Origin: Hedera helix
Lineage: Eukaryota; Streptophyta; Magnoliopsida; Apiales; Araliaceae
DNA length: 64,000 nucleotides
Reading direction: 5' to 3'
Assembly: GCA_947179155.2 (NCBI GenBank)
Contig: OX359275.1
Coordinates: 3,164,001-3,228,000 of the forward strand
Shown: positions 12,590-24,000 of the stretch, in pieces
How positions within the stretch are numbered: the first letter of the stretch is position 1
Layout: every line of letters begins with the position of its first letter
Translations under genes and position numbers: made by a program
The notes under the pieces: model-generated
Databases searched by the model: none
Seen by the model: the letters and a program-made list of their open reading frames with translations, nothing else
What the model was told of the DNA's origin: nothing

Positions 12590-13209
12590 ACCTCCCCTCC
12601 TTATGAAATTTCGTCCCCGAAATTGACGTACCGGGCATTTCAAAGTTATCCTCCTGATTTCCAGATGTCATACTTAACTGTGGTCACAAAATAGATGTTA
12701 GTTCAAATAAACTGACTCATCACTTCATGTCCCTATATTCAAATCAACTAATTAGATAATAAAATCTAATTTAGGTAGGACGCACTAGTGACTGATTCTA
12801 TTCGTCTCTCCCCTCCTAGTTCTAACCCCAGATCTCCATTAAAGACCATATCCCTAAGCTCTGATACCAACTGTGACTCTCATCCCACCATAGGGACAGC
12901 ACCTCACAATGGTACCTATCAGTTTGCCACCTGTACTATAGGCGTCCCCTACGGAGAGTCTGGCTTCGGTGCATCCCCTTTCCCTAGGAAGTCACCAGCG
13001 AGAGGCTCGGGGCTCTTCGTTATATGGCTCTGATACCAACTGTGACTCTCATCCCACCATAGGGACAGCACCTCACAATGGTACCTATCAGTTTGCCACC
13101 TGTACTATAGGCGTCCCCTACGGAGAGTCTGGCTTCGGTGCATCCCCTTTCCCTAGGAAGTCACCAGCGAGAGGCTCGGGGTTCTTCGTTATATGGCTCT
13201 GATACCAAC
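12590..13209 (-). other. Element B internal remnant with three tRNA primer sites
   Basis: The 620 bp joins the left internal edge of A (like 17520-17575) to its right internal edge (like 20815 onward) at about 12645, so about 3.2 kb of coding DNA is missing relative to A. From 12858 a 169-bp unit is tandemly duplicated (12858-13026, 13027-13195). Each unit starts with GCTCTGATACCAACTGTGAC, the reverse complement of an initiator-tRNA-Met primer site plus the first six LTR bases. A third site abuts the real LTR at 13210. The overlapping 77-81 codon open frames here are repeat read-through. Confidence 0.85.
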
Positions 13210-16200
13210 TGTGACGCCCCCAAATCTAGGCCCACACAGCCCAAACTTGAGTCGTCAAAAGACTACAACAAAATTATTACAATGAAATACAACGTACAAC
13301 AATACAGTGGATAATACAACACAACTAAGTCTTCATTATTATTGTCACACTATTTTATAACACGTGAAGACTATGATAGCTATCCCCGCACTCTCACTCC
13401 ATTCCCCGGCTAGACCCCGTTACGTTCTCATCTCCTGTTGAAAAACAATGGAACGAAAAGAAAGGGTGAGCTCAAATAGCCCAGTAAGAAATATCATGAC
13501 TAAGATAATGACGAATAATTTATCATTAGCCTTCAACAGTTGAGTTCTTGATAGAATACAATAGACTACAAGGTTTATATCAAAAACTGCAGTTAAATTC
13601 TTAAACAACGTTCAGATCAATAATAGCAGCGGAATGAGCAATCTATTAGAAGAATAATGCAGACTATAATGTCCACTTGCTTCTCTTTTTAGTAAAAATA
13701 TCATCAACTTTTATCATCTGAAATACCATTAGTCAAGATAATACAACTTCACAGTTCCTGGTCATAATCATGCAGATCAACAGTTCGTCTTTGCACTACG
13801 GGCCAAAGACATTCAATATAACACCAACGGTCATGATTATACCAGATTCAGCCTTTGGTCATAATCATACCAACCAACAGTTCATCTTTGCACTACGGGC
13901 CAAAGAGAACATTCACCACGTGCCATAAAAGACACCGAACAGATGTATCGCCTTTAACCTAGTATATCGCCTTTAACCTATCATCTGTTCAACAATTATA
14001 TCACATCTGTGCCCCCGGCCACAGATATTCACAACAGCTTGATTTTTGATGATTAATACAAATAACAGTGATACAAATGATGAACAGAAGAACAGGATAA
14101 ACAATAAGTATCAGAAGTTTACTTTGTGCAGATTCAAATAATGTCCAAATTGCCAACATGATGTGGAGTGAAATTTAAAAATGATATTCAAGATCCACAG
14201 TTCAGAATAACGATTACAGTTCAATAGAAATGTTCAGAAAATAGGAAGGTTCAGTTGAACTAATGAAATTCAACTATTATGGAACATATAATATTTTCAG
14301 GAATTATAGAAGCAATAGTTCCATAATAAGTTTCGATTTAGGTGTATGGAAGAAAATAATATCCCTTACCGTAGCAGGTTTGATTAACAAAAGGTGAAGG
14401 GAATTAATATCCCTTACCATAGTAAGTTTGAATAATGGAAGATGAAAAAGATGGTATCCCTTATGAGTATAAAGGAAAATGATATCACTTACGAATATGG
14501 AATAAAAGTGTCATGTGATAATTCGTGTAGACAAATTATTTCCACACGAGACAAATAAAAAGGGTTATTCACCAACAGGCGATAATCCGCACCGTAAGGT
14601 TATTCCCATCAATTTGAATACGAATAGTTATTCACCAAACAGGCGTAATCCGCACCGTAAGGTTATTCCCATCAATTTGAATATGAATAGTTATTCACCA
14701 AACAGGCGTAATCCGCACCGTAAGGTTATTCCCATCAATTTGAATATGAATAGTTATTCACCAAACAGGCGTAATCCGCACCGTAAGGTTATTCTCAAAG
14801 ATTAATAAGGAATGAATACATAAGGTTATTCACCAACAGGCGGTAAACCGCGCCGTAAGGTTATTCCCACAATTTAATACATGGAAATAAATGGCACAAG
14901 AAAGAAACGATATTATTTTCGAGAATCAAAGAATGATAATCCCTTCAAGTAAGAAAGAAAATAATATCCATTTATGATGATGAAAAGAGTGATACCCCTT
15001 ACCGTAGTAAGTTTAAATAATAGAAAATGAAATAATATGATATTCCTTACCACAGTAAATTTAAGAGTGTGAAAAGAATAATATTCCTTACCATAGTAAG
15101 TTAGAATATGAAAGAAGATAATATTCCTTACCGCAATAAATTTAAGAGTGTGAAAAGAATGATATTCCTTACCATAGTAAGTTAGAATATGAAAGAAGAT
15201 AATATTCCTTACCGCAATAAATTTAAGAGTGTGAAAAGAATGATATTCCTTACCATAGTAAGTTAGAATATGAAAGAAGATAATATTCCTTACCGCAATA
15301 AATTTAAGAGTGTGAAAAGAATGATATTCCTTACCGTAGTAAGTTTAAGAGTATGAAAGAAAATGAAATTCCTTACCTTAACTCGTGACTGGATATTGAT
15401 TTAAATGAGGTTGATCAACCTATATATTTATAATATAAATTAGTAATTACCACATATAAATTTCAAAGTGTATGATAACTCGTATATTATGAACTATCAA
15501 AATTATATATATTTAACATAATTTTTGTAGTATAATATAATAACTTTAGAATAGTTTTTTAAATAATATTTCAAAATAAATCTTCCAAAGAAAGCTTTTA
15601 AAAATGAATCTTCTAATAGAAGAGTCTTCTAAAGGAAGATTTGTGAATACCGTGAAATATAGGAATTTATGAAATTACTACTCTTTAATAAAAGACTTAC
15701 TTGAAAAATTCCTGCACTCCTTTTGGCTTTCAAACTCTCAAAATAACCTTACTATTCTCAGAGAAAACTCATAAAATTCTTATAGAAAAATTTTATGTTT
15801 TAGGTGTGATTTTTCTATTCAGCTGAGCAAGCTATTTATAGGAGAAAATAAGGCACTATGCATGTGGTAGGTGAAGGGGCGTGCAGCATGCCTGCTGAAA
15901 ATTTCAGCAAAGGCAGCGCAGCCATTTGCTTTTCAAATTCTCCAGCGCAAAATTTCAGCACACTTCCTTTACAATTCATGTGGCCCCCACATAGGGTCCA
16001 CATGTTACTATTTAAAAATAATAATTAATATTTTTTTTTTTTTTTTTTTTTTTACATTTATTTATTTTATTTTATTTTTCTTCCTATGGGTCCAACATAT
16101 AAAATAAAATAATGCTACAACAATAATTCAACAATAATGTAATAAACACGTTACAGATTATTATTAATTTAATAATATAAATTACAGTATATTTGCTACT

Positions 16201-16793
16201 GTGACAATTATTAGATTCAATAATTTTAAACTACAGTGCACCAACAATTATTGACTCGATGATATGAAATACAGTGTAATGACAATTATTGAATCAATAA
16301 TGCAAAATACTGTGTAGCAACAATAATTGAATTGATAATATAAAATATTATGCAGTGACAATTATTGATGAAATGATGCGTAACAATTACGGTGTCAATT
16401 ATCAGACCAATAATATGAGACACTGTGCAATACCGTGTGCTACTGTAGAGTACCGTGTGCTACAGAAAATACCGTAAATTACCGTATGCTACTATTCTTT
16501 TATCACCGGTATTTTAACAGTTAACACCGTTGACTATTTTTATTTAAAAAGGTTACTTCTGTCGTTTTCTATATCCGACAATTATTCCGTTGTGGGCTCC
16601 ACCAATAATTAGTTATTTCGGCGCCGTCGTACGGCCCGAATATTCCCCGACAAAACGAATATTGTCCGACAAAATAAAATTTACACATAACATCCTTAAC
16701 TTTCAATTTTGTCAATTTAACCATTTACTGTTTCAGGAAAAATATATATGAAGAAAAATTAAATTTTGTATTTCATAAATTCGGGGTCTTACA
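13210..16793 (-). repeat. Element B right LTR (5' LTR in coding sense)
   Basis: It is nearly identical to 9003-12589, with the same 63-bp (about 14559-14805) and 81-bp (about 15057-15340) arrays. It ends GGGGTCTTACA at 16793, directly followed by the ACAAT duplication and the rest of the left LTR of A. Confidence 0.92.
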
Positions 16794-16798
16794 ACAAT

Positions 16799-17519
16799 AA
16801 TAACAATAATGTAATAAACATGTTACAGATTATTATTAATTTAAATAATATAAATTACTGTGTATTTGCTACTGTGACAATTATTTGGTTCAATAATTTT
16901 AAAATACAACGCACCAGCAATTATTGACTCAATGATATAAAATGCCGTGTAATGACAATTATTAAATCAATAATGCAAAATACTGTGTAGCAACAATTAT
17001 TGAATTGATAACATAAAATATTATACAACAACAATTATTGATGAAATGATGTGCAACAGTTAGGGTGTCAATTTCAGATCAATAATATAAGACACTGTGC
17101 AATACCGTGTGCTACTGTAGAGTACCGCATGCTACTGTAGAATACCATAAATTACCGTATGCTACTATTCTTTTATCACCAGTATTTAAATAGTTAACAC
17201 CGTTGACTATTTTTATTTAAAAAGGTTACTTCTGTCGTTTTCTATATCCGACAATTATTCCGTTGTGGGGTCCACCAATAATTAGTTATTTCGGCGCCGT
17301 CGTACGACACGAATATTATATTGCGCCGTCGTACGGGCAGAACGAATATTCCCCGACAAAACGAATATTCCCCGACAAAAAGAATATTGTCCAACAAGGT
17401 ATAATTTGCACGAAACATCCTTAACTTTTAACTTTGTCAATTTAACCACTTACTGTTTCATGAAAAAATATATATGAAGAAAATTAAATTTTATATTTCA
17501 TAAAATTCGGGGTCTTACA
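16799..17519 (-). repeat. Element A left LTR, inner segment
   Basis: It continues the LTR broken at 9002 and matches 23635-24354. It contains the paired GCGCCGTCGTACG and CGAATATTCCCCGACAAAA words near 17295-17390 and ends GGGGTCTTACA. Confidence 0.9.
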
Positions 17520-19596
17520 ACCTCCCCTCCTTATGAAATTTCGTCCCCGAAATTGACGTACCTGGCATTTCGAAGAGGTATGGATACCTAGACTTCATCT
17601 CAGATTCTAGCTCCCAGGTCATTTCCTCAATATCTTGGTTCCTCCATAAAACCTTAACTTGAGGTATAACCTTTGAGCGTAAGATCTGCTCCTTCTTATC
17701 TAGGATCTTAACAGGTACTTCCTCATACGTTAAATCTTCTGCTATAACGTCTGGTTCTAACTCAATGACGTGGTTTGGGTCCTTCACATATTTACGTAAC
17801 ATAGATATGTGAAAAACGTTATGGATGCGAGACATACTTGGTGGTAAGGCTAGTCTGTAAGCTACAGTTCCCACCCGATCGAGGATTTCAAATGGGCCAA
17901 TAAATCGAGGGTTGAGTTTTCCTCTCTTTCCGAATCTCGTAACCCCTTTCCATGGAGAAACACGTAAGAATACATGATCTCCGACGTTGAATCTCTCATC
18001 TCTCCGATGAAGATCGGCATAACTCTTTTGTCGTTCTTGTGCTGTCTGTATTCGTTGTCGGATCATTTGGATCTTTTCGGTCGTTAAGCGTACCAACTCG
18101 GGTCCCAACAGTTTTGCTTCTCCTACCTCATTCCAACATACTGGAGAGCGACACTTGCGTCCATATAAAGCCTCGAATGGAGCCATACCTATACTTGCTT
18201 GGTAACTGTTGTTGTAGGAAAATTCCACCAATGGCAAGTACTTATCCCAACTTGCTTTGAAATCTAGTACGCAAAGTCTCAAAAGATCTTCGAGGGTCTG
18301 GATCGTCCTTTCCGATTGTCCGTCCGTTTGAGGATGGTATGCAGAACTAAAACGTAGTTCAGTGCCCATAGCTTTTTGTAGACTGATCCAAAAGCGTGAA
18401 GTGAATCTAGGATCTCGATCAGAAACTATGGAAACTGGCATGCCATGCAATCTCACGATCTCATTTATGTACATACCGGCAAGACGTTCAAGTGAAAAGT
18501 TTTCTCGTATAGGCAAGAAATGAGCGGATTTGGTCAATCTATCTACGATGACCCAAATTGCATCTAAGCCTTGAGAAACTTTGGGAAGACCCGTCACGAA
18601 ATCCATATTGATGTGTTCCCACTTCCATTCGGGAACCTCAAGTGGTTGTAAAGGACCCTTAGGTACTTGATGCTCTGCCTTGACACGTTGACAAGTTAAG
18701 CACCTTGAGATAAACTCTGCAATCTCCCTTTTCATATTGTTCCACCAAAATGTATGTCGAAGATCTCGATACATCTTGGTACCTCCAGGGTGGATTGCAA
18801 ATGGCGTGTTGTGTGCCTCCATCATGATTTTATGCTTTAATTCAGGATCGTTAGGAACACAGAGTCGAGAGTTGACTCGAAGTATTCCTTTCTCGTCGAT
18901 TCTTGCTTCGGGAATGGTACCTTCTTGTACTTTCTTTATCATGTTTATCAGTTCCGGATCGGTAGCTTGAGCAGCTTTAATTTTATCGATTAAAGCTGGT
19001 TCTACTCGCACGTGAGCAATCTTCGAGTGGGTCCCTGGTGTCTTTAGCTCCATCTCCATCTTTTGCAAGTCGTACAAAATACGTTTTTGTGTTGTCAGCA
19101 GTGCACTTGTACTCGCATAAGATTTTCTGCTCAAAGCGTCAGCTACAACGTTCGCCTTTCCCGGGTGATACTGGATTGTGTGATCATAATCCTTCAACAG
19201 CTCAAGCCAACGTCGTTGTCGCATGTTGAGTTCTTTCTGGGTGAAGAAATACTTGAGACTTTTATGATCCGTATAGATATCCACTTTCTCTCCGTACAAG
19301 TAGTGTCTCCAGATCTTCAACGCGAAAACAACTGCTGCCAACTCTAGATCACGAGTAGGATAATTTTTCTCATAATCTTTGAGTTGTCGAGAGGCATAAG
19401 CTATAACCTTTCCATGTTGCATAAGGACACAGCCTAGACCTTTGCCTGAAGGATCGCTATATATTACGAATTCTCCTGATCCTGATGGAATGGTCAGAAC
19501 AGGAGCTGAAACAAGTCTCCTCTTGAGTTCTTGAAAACTCTTCTCGCATTCCTCGCTCGAATGATACCGATATCTAATAATCAAACTTTCATCTCT
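17515..19596 (-). CDS. Element A RNase H - integrase - chromodomain-like reading frame
   Basis: An open frame of about 690 codons. It starts with the RNase H region (ECEKSFQELK, then VIYSDPSGKGLGCVLMQ, RDLELAAVVFALK and YTDHKSLKYF). It continues with the integrase zinc finger (H...H...CLTCQRVK) and the integrase core (MDFVTGLP, a DRLTKSAHF block, SDRDPRFTS, and YHPQTDGQSERTIQ with the catalytic Glu). It ends in a chromodomain-like tail (VKVLWRN then TWELE and YPYLF). These features fit the Tekay/Del chromovirus group. No ATG opens the frame; it begins after the stop of the protease frame, which ends at 19581. The reverse transcriptase palm that should precede it is absent, so it is a deletion product and not a normal start. 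Confidence 0.9.
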   Translation of the reverse strand, partial: RDESLIIRYRYHSSEECEKSFQELKRRLVSAPVLTIPSGSGEFVIYSDPSGKGLGCVLMQHGKVIAYASRQLKDYEKNYPTRDLELAAVVFALKIWRHYLYGEKVDIYTDHKSLKYFFTQKELNMRQRRWLELLKDYDHTIQYHPGKANVVADALSRKSYASTSALLTTQKRILYDLQKMEMELKTPGTHSKIAHVRVEPALIDKIKAAQATDPELINMIKKVQEGTIPEARIDEKGILRVNSRLCVPNDPELKHKIMMEAHNTPFAIHPGGTKMYRDLRHTFWWNNMKREIAEFISRCLTCQRVKAEHQVPKGPLQPLEVPEWKWEHINMDFVTGLPKVSQGLDAIWVIVDRLTKSAHFLPIRENFSLERLAGMYINEIVRLHGMPVSIVSDRDPRFTSRFWISLQKAMGTELRFSSAYHPQTDGQSERTIQTLEDLLRLCVLDFKASWDKYLPLVEFSYNNSYQASIGMAPFEALYGRKCRSPVCWNEVGEAKLLGPELVRLTTEKIQMIRQRIQTAQERQKSYADLHRRDERFNVGDHVFLRVSPWKGVTRFGKRGKLNPRFIGPFEILDRVGTVAYRLALPPSMSRIHNVFHISMLRKYVKDPNHVIELEPDVIAEDLTYEEVPVKILDKKEQILRSKVIPQVKVLWRNQDIEEMTWELESEMKSRYPYLFEMPGTSISGTKFHKEGRL

Positions 19597-20369
19597 TGGC
19601 GTTCTATGGGAGCCATTTGGTATTGAGCTTTGGAAAAGGGTTTAGTATCGGGTTCAAGATCGATACAGAATTCAATTTCTCGGTTTGGGGATAAGCCAGG
19701 AAGTTCCTCCGGAAAAACGTCAGGAAACTCATTAACAATGGGAATATCATTCAAGTTTGACGTATTTTTGTTCAAATCAGTGACATGAGCTAAAAAGGCT
19801 TGACATCCGTTTTTCAATAAACGAATGGCTTTATAGCTAGAAATAACAGTTATAGATTTCAATGGTTTAGTTGCTTGAATTTGCATGACAGGTTGATTAG
19901 GAATATGAAAACTAATAATCTTATGAAAACAATCAATTTTAGCATGATGGGTAGTCAACCAATCAATTCCTAAAATCACATCAAATTCATGCATCTCCAA
20001 AGAAATAAGGTCAACAGGTAATGTGAGGTTGTTGATTTGAACTAGGCAAGATTTATAGACAGTAGATGTAATGGTCATTTCTCCTAATGGGGTTTCAACT
20101 GATAAGTCAAAGTCCAAATTTTCAGGAGTTAAGTTTAAACGCTGAGCACATGCAGGTGAGATAAAAGAATGGGTAGAACCAGTATCTAACAAAGCGTAGA
20201 CTTCACGAGAATTTATGAATAGCTTACCGGTTATCACCTCCTTCGGTTTCTTGACTGTTATCGTCAAATCGAATCCCGAGTACTTCATTCGGATCTTCAC
20301 GTATTTCAACCATGGGAATACCACTAAATAATTCTCTAACGAACTGTTTCTCGGATTCCTCAACTTCAT
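19581..20369 (-). CDS. Element A protease and start of the RT region, truncated
   Basis: The frame contains a retroviral-type aspartic protease (catalytic LLDTGSTHSFIS, later VILGIDWL) followed by the usual RT lead-in (EFPDVFPEELPGLSPNREIE then QMAPIERQE). It stops two residues later at 19581, before any RT catalytic motif. No YVDD box is present anywhere in the element. It overlaps the upstream ORF by 146 nt in the +1 frame, so expression as a polyprotein would need a frameshift, or the overlap is mutational. The following RNase H frame is in the -1 register relative to this one. Confidence 0.88.
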   Translation of the reverse strand: MKLRNPRNSSLENYLVVFPWLKYVKIRMKYSGFDLTITVKKPKEVITGKLFINSREVYALLDTGSTHSFISPACAQRLNLTPENLDFDLSVETPLGEMTITSTVYKSCLVQINNLTLPVDLISLEMHEFDVILGIDWLTTHHAKIDCFHKIISFHIPNQPVMQIQATKPLKSITVISSYKAIRLLKNGCQAFLAHVTDLNKNTSNLNDIPIVNEFPDVFPEELPGLSPNREIEFCIDLEPDTKPFSKAQYQMAPIERQEMKV

Positions 20370-20838
20370 CAGTAGTAACGTACCAATGATTTCTATAAGA
20401 ATAGTATTTTCGATAGACTGCAGTTTCCACGATAGTGACTAACTTTACCTGAATTCCTCTAAATTGTAGCGCCCAAAAGTATAGAAACATCATTTTTAAA
20501 TAATCTTGAAACTCATAGCTGGAACACCATAAATCCCAAAGACTTATATGAAACGTCCATATATTCTGATCCTTTGTTATCGAGCATAACCAGGTGATGA
20601 TATGTTTCCAACTGTCGAGCAAATTAAAGGCAACAATTTCCGCAAGTTCCGGATATCCTTTAAAGAACGAATTTGGAAGAACGACGGTAGAACTTTCACC
20701 TTCTTCTTCTTTAGATCGGATACAAATAATTTTTGCTTTAGGCAAATTATTCAACTCTGAGTTTGTAGAAGAATTGTTTGTGGCCTCTACATTCACTTCG
20801 GGTACTCCGTGGTTAACCTCCTGATTTTCAGATGCCAT
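20224..20838 (-). CDS. Element A first ORF, unrecognised, in gag position
   Basis: A 204-codon frame starts with ATG at 20838, about 200 bp from the right LTR, where gag would be. The N terminus is polar (Asn, Glu, Ser-rich). The middle is rich in Trp, Phe and Tyr, and the end is acidic (EIREDPNEVLG to ETEGGDNR). I see no zinc knuckle (CX2CX4HX4C) and no gag signature, and I do not recognise the protein. It may be a badly rearranged gag remnant or a captured sequence. It overlaps the protease frame. The sequence is intact and the LTRs are nearly identical, so it has had little time to decay. Confidence 0.6.
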   Translation of the reverse strand: MASENQEVNHGVPEVNVEATNNSSTNSELNNLPKAKIICIRSKEEEGESSTVVLPNSFFKGYPELAEIVAFNLLDSWKHIITWLCSITKDQNIWTFHISLWDLWCSSYEFQDYLKMMFLYFWALQFRGIQVKLVTIVETAVYRKYYSYRNHWYVTTDEVEESEKQFVRELFSGIPMVEIREDPNEVLGIRFDDNSQETEGGDNR

Positions 20839-21024
20839 ACTTAACTGTGGTCACAAAATAGATGTTAGTTCAAATAAACTGACTCATCACTTCATGTCCC
20901 TATATTCAAATCAACTCATTAGATAATAAAATCTAATTTAGGTGGGACACACTAGTGACCGATTCTATTCGTCTCTCCCCTCCTAATTCTAACCCCAGAT
21001 CTCCATTAAAGACCATATCCCTAA

Positions 21025-21038
21025 GCTCTGATGCCAAC
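21025..21038 (-). other. Element A primer binding site
   Basis: On the minus strand the bases directly inside the right LTR read TTGGCATCAGAGC. Plant initiator-tRNA-Met sites read TTGGTATCAGAGC, so there is one mismatch. It marks the right LTR as the 5' LTR and confirms leftward transcription. Confidence 0.8.
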
Positions 21039-24000
21039 TGTGACGCCCCCAAATCTAGGCCCACACAGCCCAAACTTGAGTCGTCAAAAGACTACAACAA
21101 AATTATTACAACAAAGCACAACGTACAACAATACAGTGTATAATAATACACAACTAAGTCTTCACTATTATTGCCACACTATTTTACAACACGTGAAGAC
21201 TAGGATAACTATTCTTCGGACTCTCACTCCATCCCCCGGCTAGACCCCGTTACGTTTTCATCTCCTGTTGAAAAACAATGGAACAAAAGAAAGGGTGAGC
21301 TCAAATAGCCCAGTAAGAAATATCATGACTAAGATAATGATGAATAAATTATCATTAGCCTTCAACAGTTGAGTTCTTGATAGAATACAATAGACTACAA
21401 GGTTTATATCAAAAACTGTAGTTAAATTCTTAAACAATGTTCAGATCAATAATAGCAGCGGAATGAGCAATCTATTAGAAGAATAATGCAGACTATAATG
21501 TCCACTCGCTTCTCTTTTTAGTAAAAATATCATCAACTTTTATCATCTGAATTACCATTAGTCAAGATAATACAACTTCACAGTTCCTGATCATAATCAT
21601 GCAGATCAACAGTTCGTCTTTGCACTACGGGCCAAAGACATTCAATATAACACCAACGGTCATGATTATACCAGATTCAGCCTTTGGTCATAATCATACC
21701 AACCAACAGTTCATCTTTGCACTACGGGCCAAAGAGAACATTAACCACGTGCCATAAAAGACACCGAACAGATGTATCGCCTTTAACCTAGTATATCGCC
21801 TTTAACCTATCATCTGTTCAACAATTATATCACATCTGTGCCCCCGGCCACAGATATTCACAACAGTTTGATTCTTGATGATTAATACAAATAACAGTGA
21901 TACAAATGATGAACAGAAGAACATGATAAACAATAAGTATCGGAAGTTTACTTTGTGCAGATTCAAATAATGTCCAAATTGCCAACATGATGTGGAGTGA
22001 AATTTAAAAATGATATTCAAGATCCACAGTTCAGAATAACGATTATAGTTCAACAGAAAGGTTCAGAAAATAGGAAGGTTCAGTTGAAATAATGAAGTTC
22101 AACTATTATGGAACATATAATATTTTCAGGAATTATAGAAGCAATAGTTCCATAATAAGTTTCGATTTAGGTGTATGGAAGAAAATAATATCCTTTACCG
22201 TAGCAGGTTTGATTAACAAAAGGTGAAGGGAATTAATATCCCTTACCATAGTAAGTTTGAATAATGGAAGATGAAAAAGATGGTATCCCTTATGAGTATA
22301 AAGGAAAATGATATCACTTACGAATATGGAATAAAAGTGTCATGTGATAATTCGTGTAGACAAATTATTTCCACACGAGACAAATAAAAAGGGTTATTCA
22401 CCAACAGGCGATAATCCGCACCGTAAGGTTATTCCCATCAATTTGAATACGAATAGTTATTCACCAAACAGGCGTAATCCGCACCGTAAGGTTATTCCCA
22501 CAATTTAATAGAATTTGAACACGAAGAGTTATTCACCAAACAGGCGATAATCCGCACCGTAAGGTTATTCTCAAAGATTAATAAGGAATGAATACAAAAG
22601 GTTATTCACCAACAGGCGGTAAACCGCGCCGTAAGGTTATTCCCACAATTTAATACATGGAAGTAAATGGCACAAGAAAGAAACGATATTATTTTCGAGA
22701 ATCAAAGAATGATAATCCCTTCAAGTAAGAAAGAAAATAATATCCATTTATGATGATGAAAAGAATGATACCCCTTACCGTAGTAAGTTTAAATAATAGA
22801 AAATGAAAGAATATGATATTCCTTACCTTAACACGTGACTGGATATTGATTTAAATGAGGTTGACCAACCTATATATTTATAATATAATTTAGTAATTAC
22901 CACATATAAATTTCAAAGTGTATAATAACTCGTATATTATGAACTATCAAAATTATATATATTTAACATAATTTTTGTAGTATAATATAACAACTTTCAA
23001 ATAGTTTTTAAAATAATATTTCAAAATAAATCTTCTAAAGAAAGCTTTTAAAAATGAATCTTCTAATAGAAGAGTCTTCTAAAGGAAGTTTTGTGAATAC
23101 CGCGAAATATATGAATTTATGAAATTACTACTCTTTAATAAAAGACTTACTTGAAAAATTTCTGCACTCCTTTTGGCTTTCAAACTCTCAAAATAACCTT
23201 ACTATTCTCAGAGAAAACTCATAAAATTCTTATAGAAAAATTTTATGTTTTAGGTGTGATTTTTCTATTCAGCTGAACAAGCTATTTATAGGGGAAAATG
23301 GGGTACTATGCGTGGTAGGTGGGCACTGTGCATTTGGTAGGTGAGAGAGGCTGCGCAAACGTTTTTTTTTAAAAAATTTCAATACTTGCACAGTAACTTT
23401 GCACAGTAACTTTAAAATTTTCAAAAAGTGAACAGTAATGAACAGTAACTTTTGTCAGCCGATGAATAGTGATTTCCGGGAGTGAACAGTGACTCCGGAG
23501 TAACTTTTCCGATGTGAACAGTAACTTCCGTCAGTGAATAGTAATTTTTGAAAAATAATAATATTTATTTTATTTTATTTTATTTTATTTATTCTACCTG
23601 TGGATCCAACATATAAAATAATGCTACAACAATAATAACAATAATGTAATAAACATGTTACAGATTATTATTAATTTAAATAATATAAATTACTGTGTAT
23701 TTGCTACTGTGACAATTATTTGGTTCAATAATTTTAAAATACAACGCACCAGCAATTATTGACTCAATGATATAAAATGCAGTGTAATGACAATTATTAA
23801 ATCAATAATGCAAAATACTGTGTAGCAACAATTATTGAATTGATAACATAAAATATTATACAACAACAATTATTGATGAAATGATGTGCAACAGTTAGGG
23901 TGTCAATTTCAGATCAATAATATAAGACACTGTGCAATACCGTGTGCTACTGTAGAGTACCGCATGCTACTGTAGAATACCATAAATTACCGTATGCTAC

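Larger units (their letters stand above)
9003..16793 (-). mobile_element. Element B: nested non-autonomous LTR retrotransposon
   Basis: Two LTRs of 3587 and 3584 bp enclose only 620 bp. The insertion sits in the left LTR of A, flanked by ACAAT at 8998-9002 and 16794-16798. In the intact right LTR of A this site is single (about 23630). Its LTRs are close relatives of those of A, and its inner edges match the inner edges of A, so it is a deletion derivative of the same family. It keeps the purine tract (about 12590-12602) and primer sites but no coding sequence, and must have depended on proteins from another copy. By eye the two LTRs differ at about six bases plus a T-run length. Confidence 0.92.

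Noticed and set aside
12788..13202. Two overlapping 77-81 codon frames with repeated sequence
   Set aside because: They are produced by the 169-bp tandem duplication of the primer-site region in element B.
18039..19347. Several plus-strand open frames of 60-95 codons
   Set aside because: They are shadows of the RNase H-integrase frame on the other strand.
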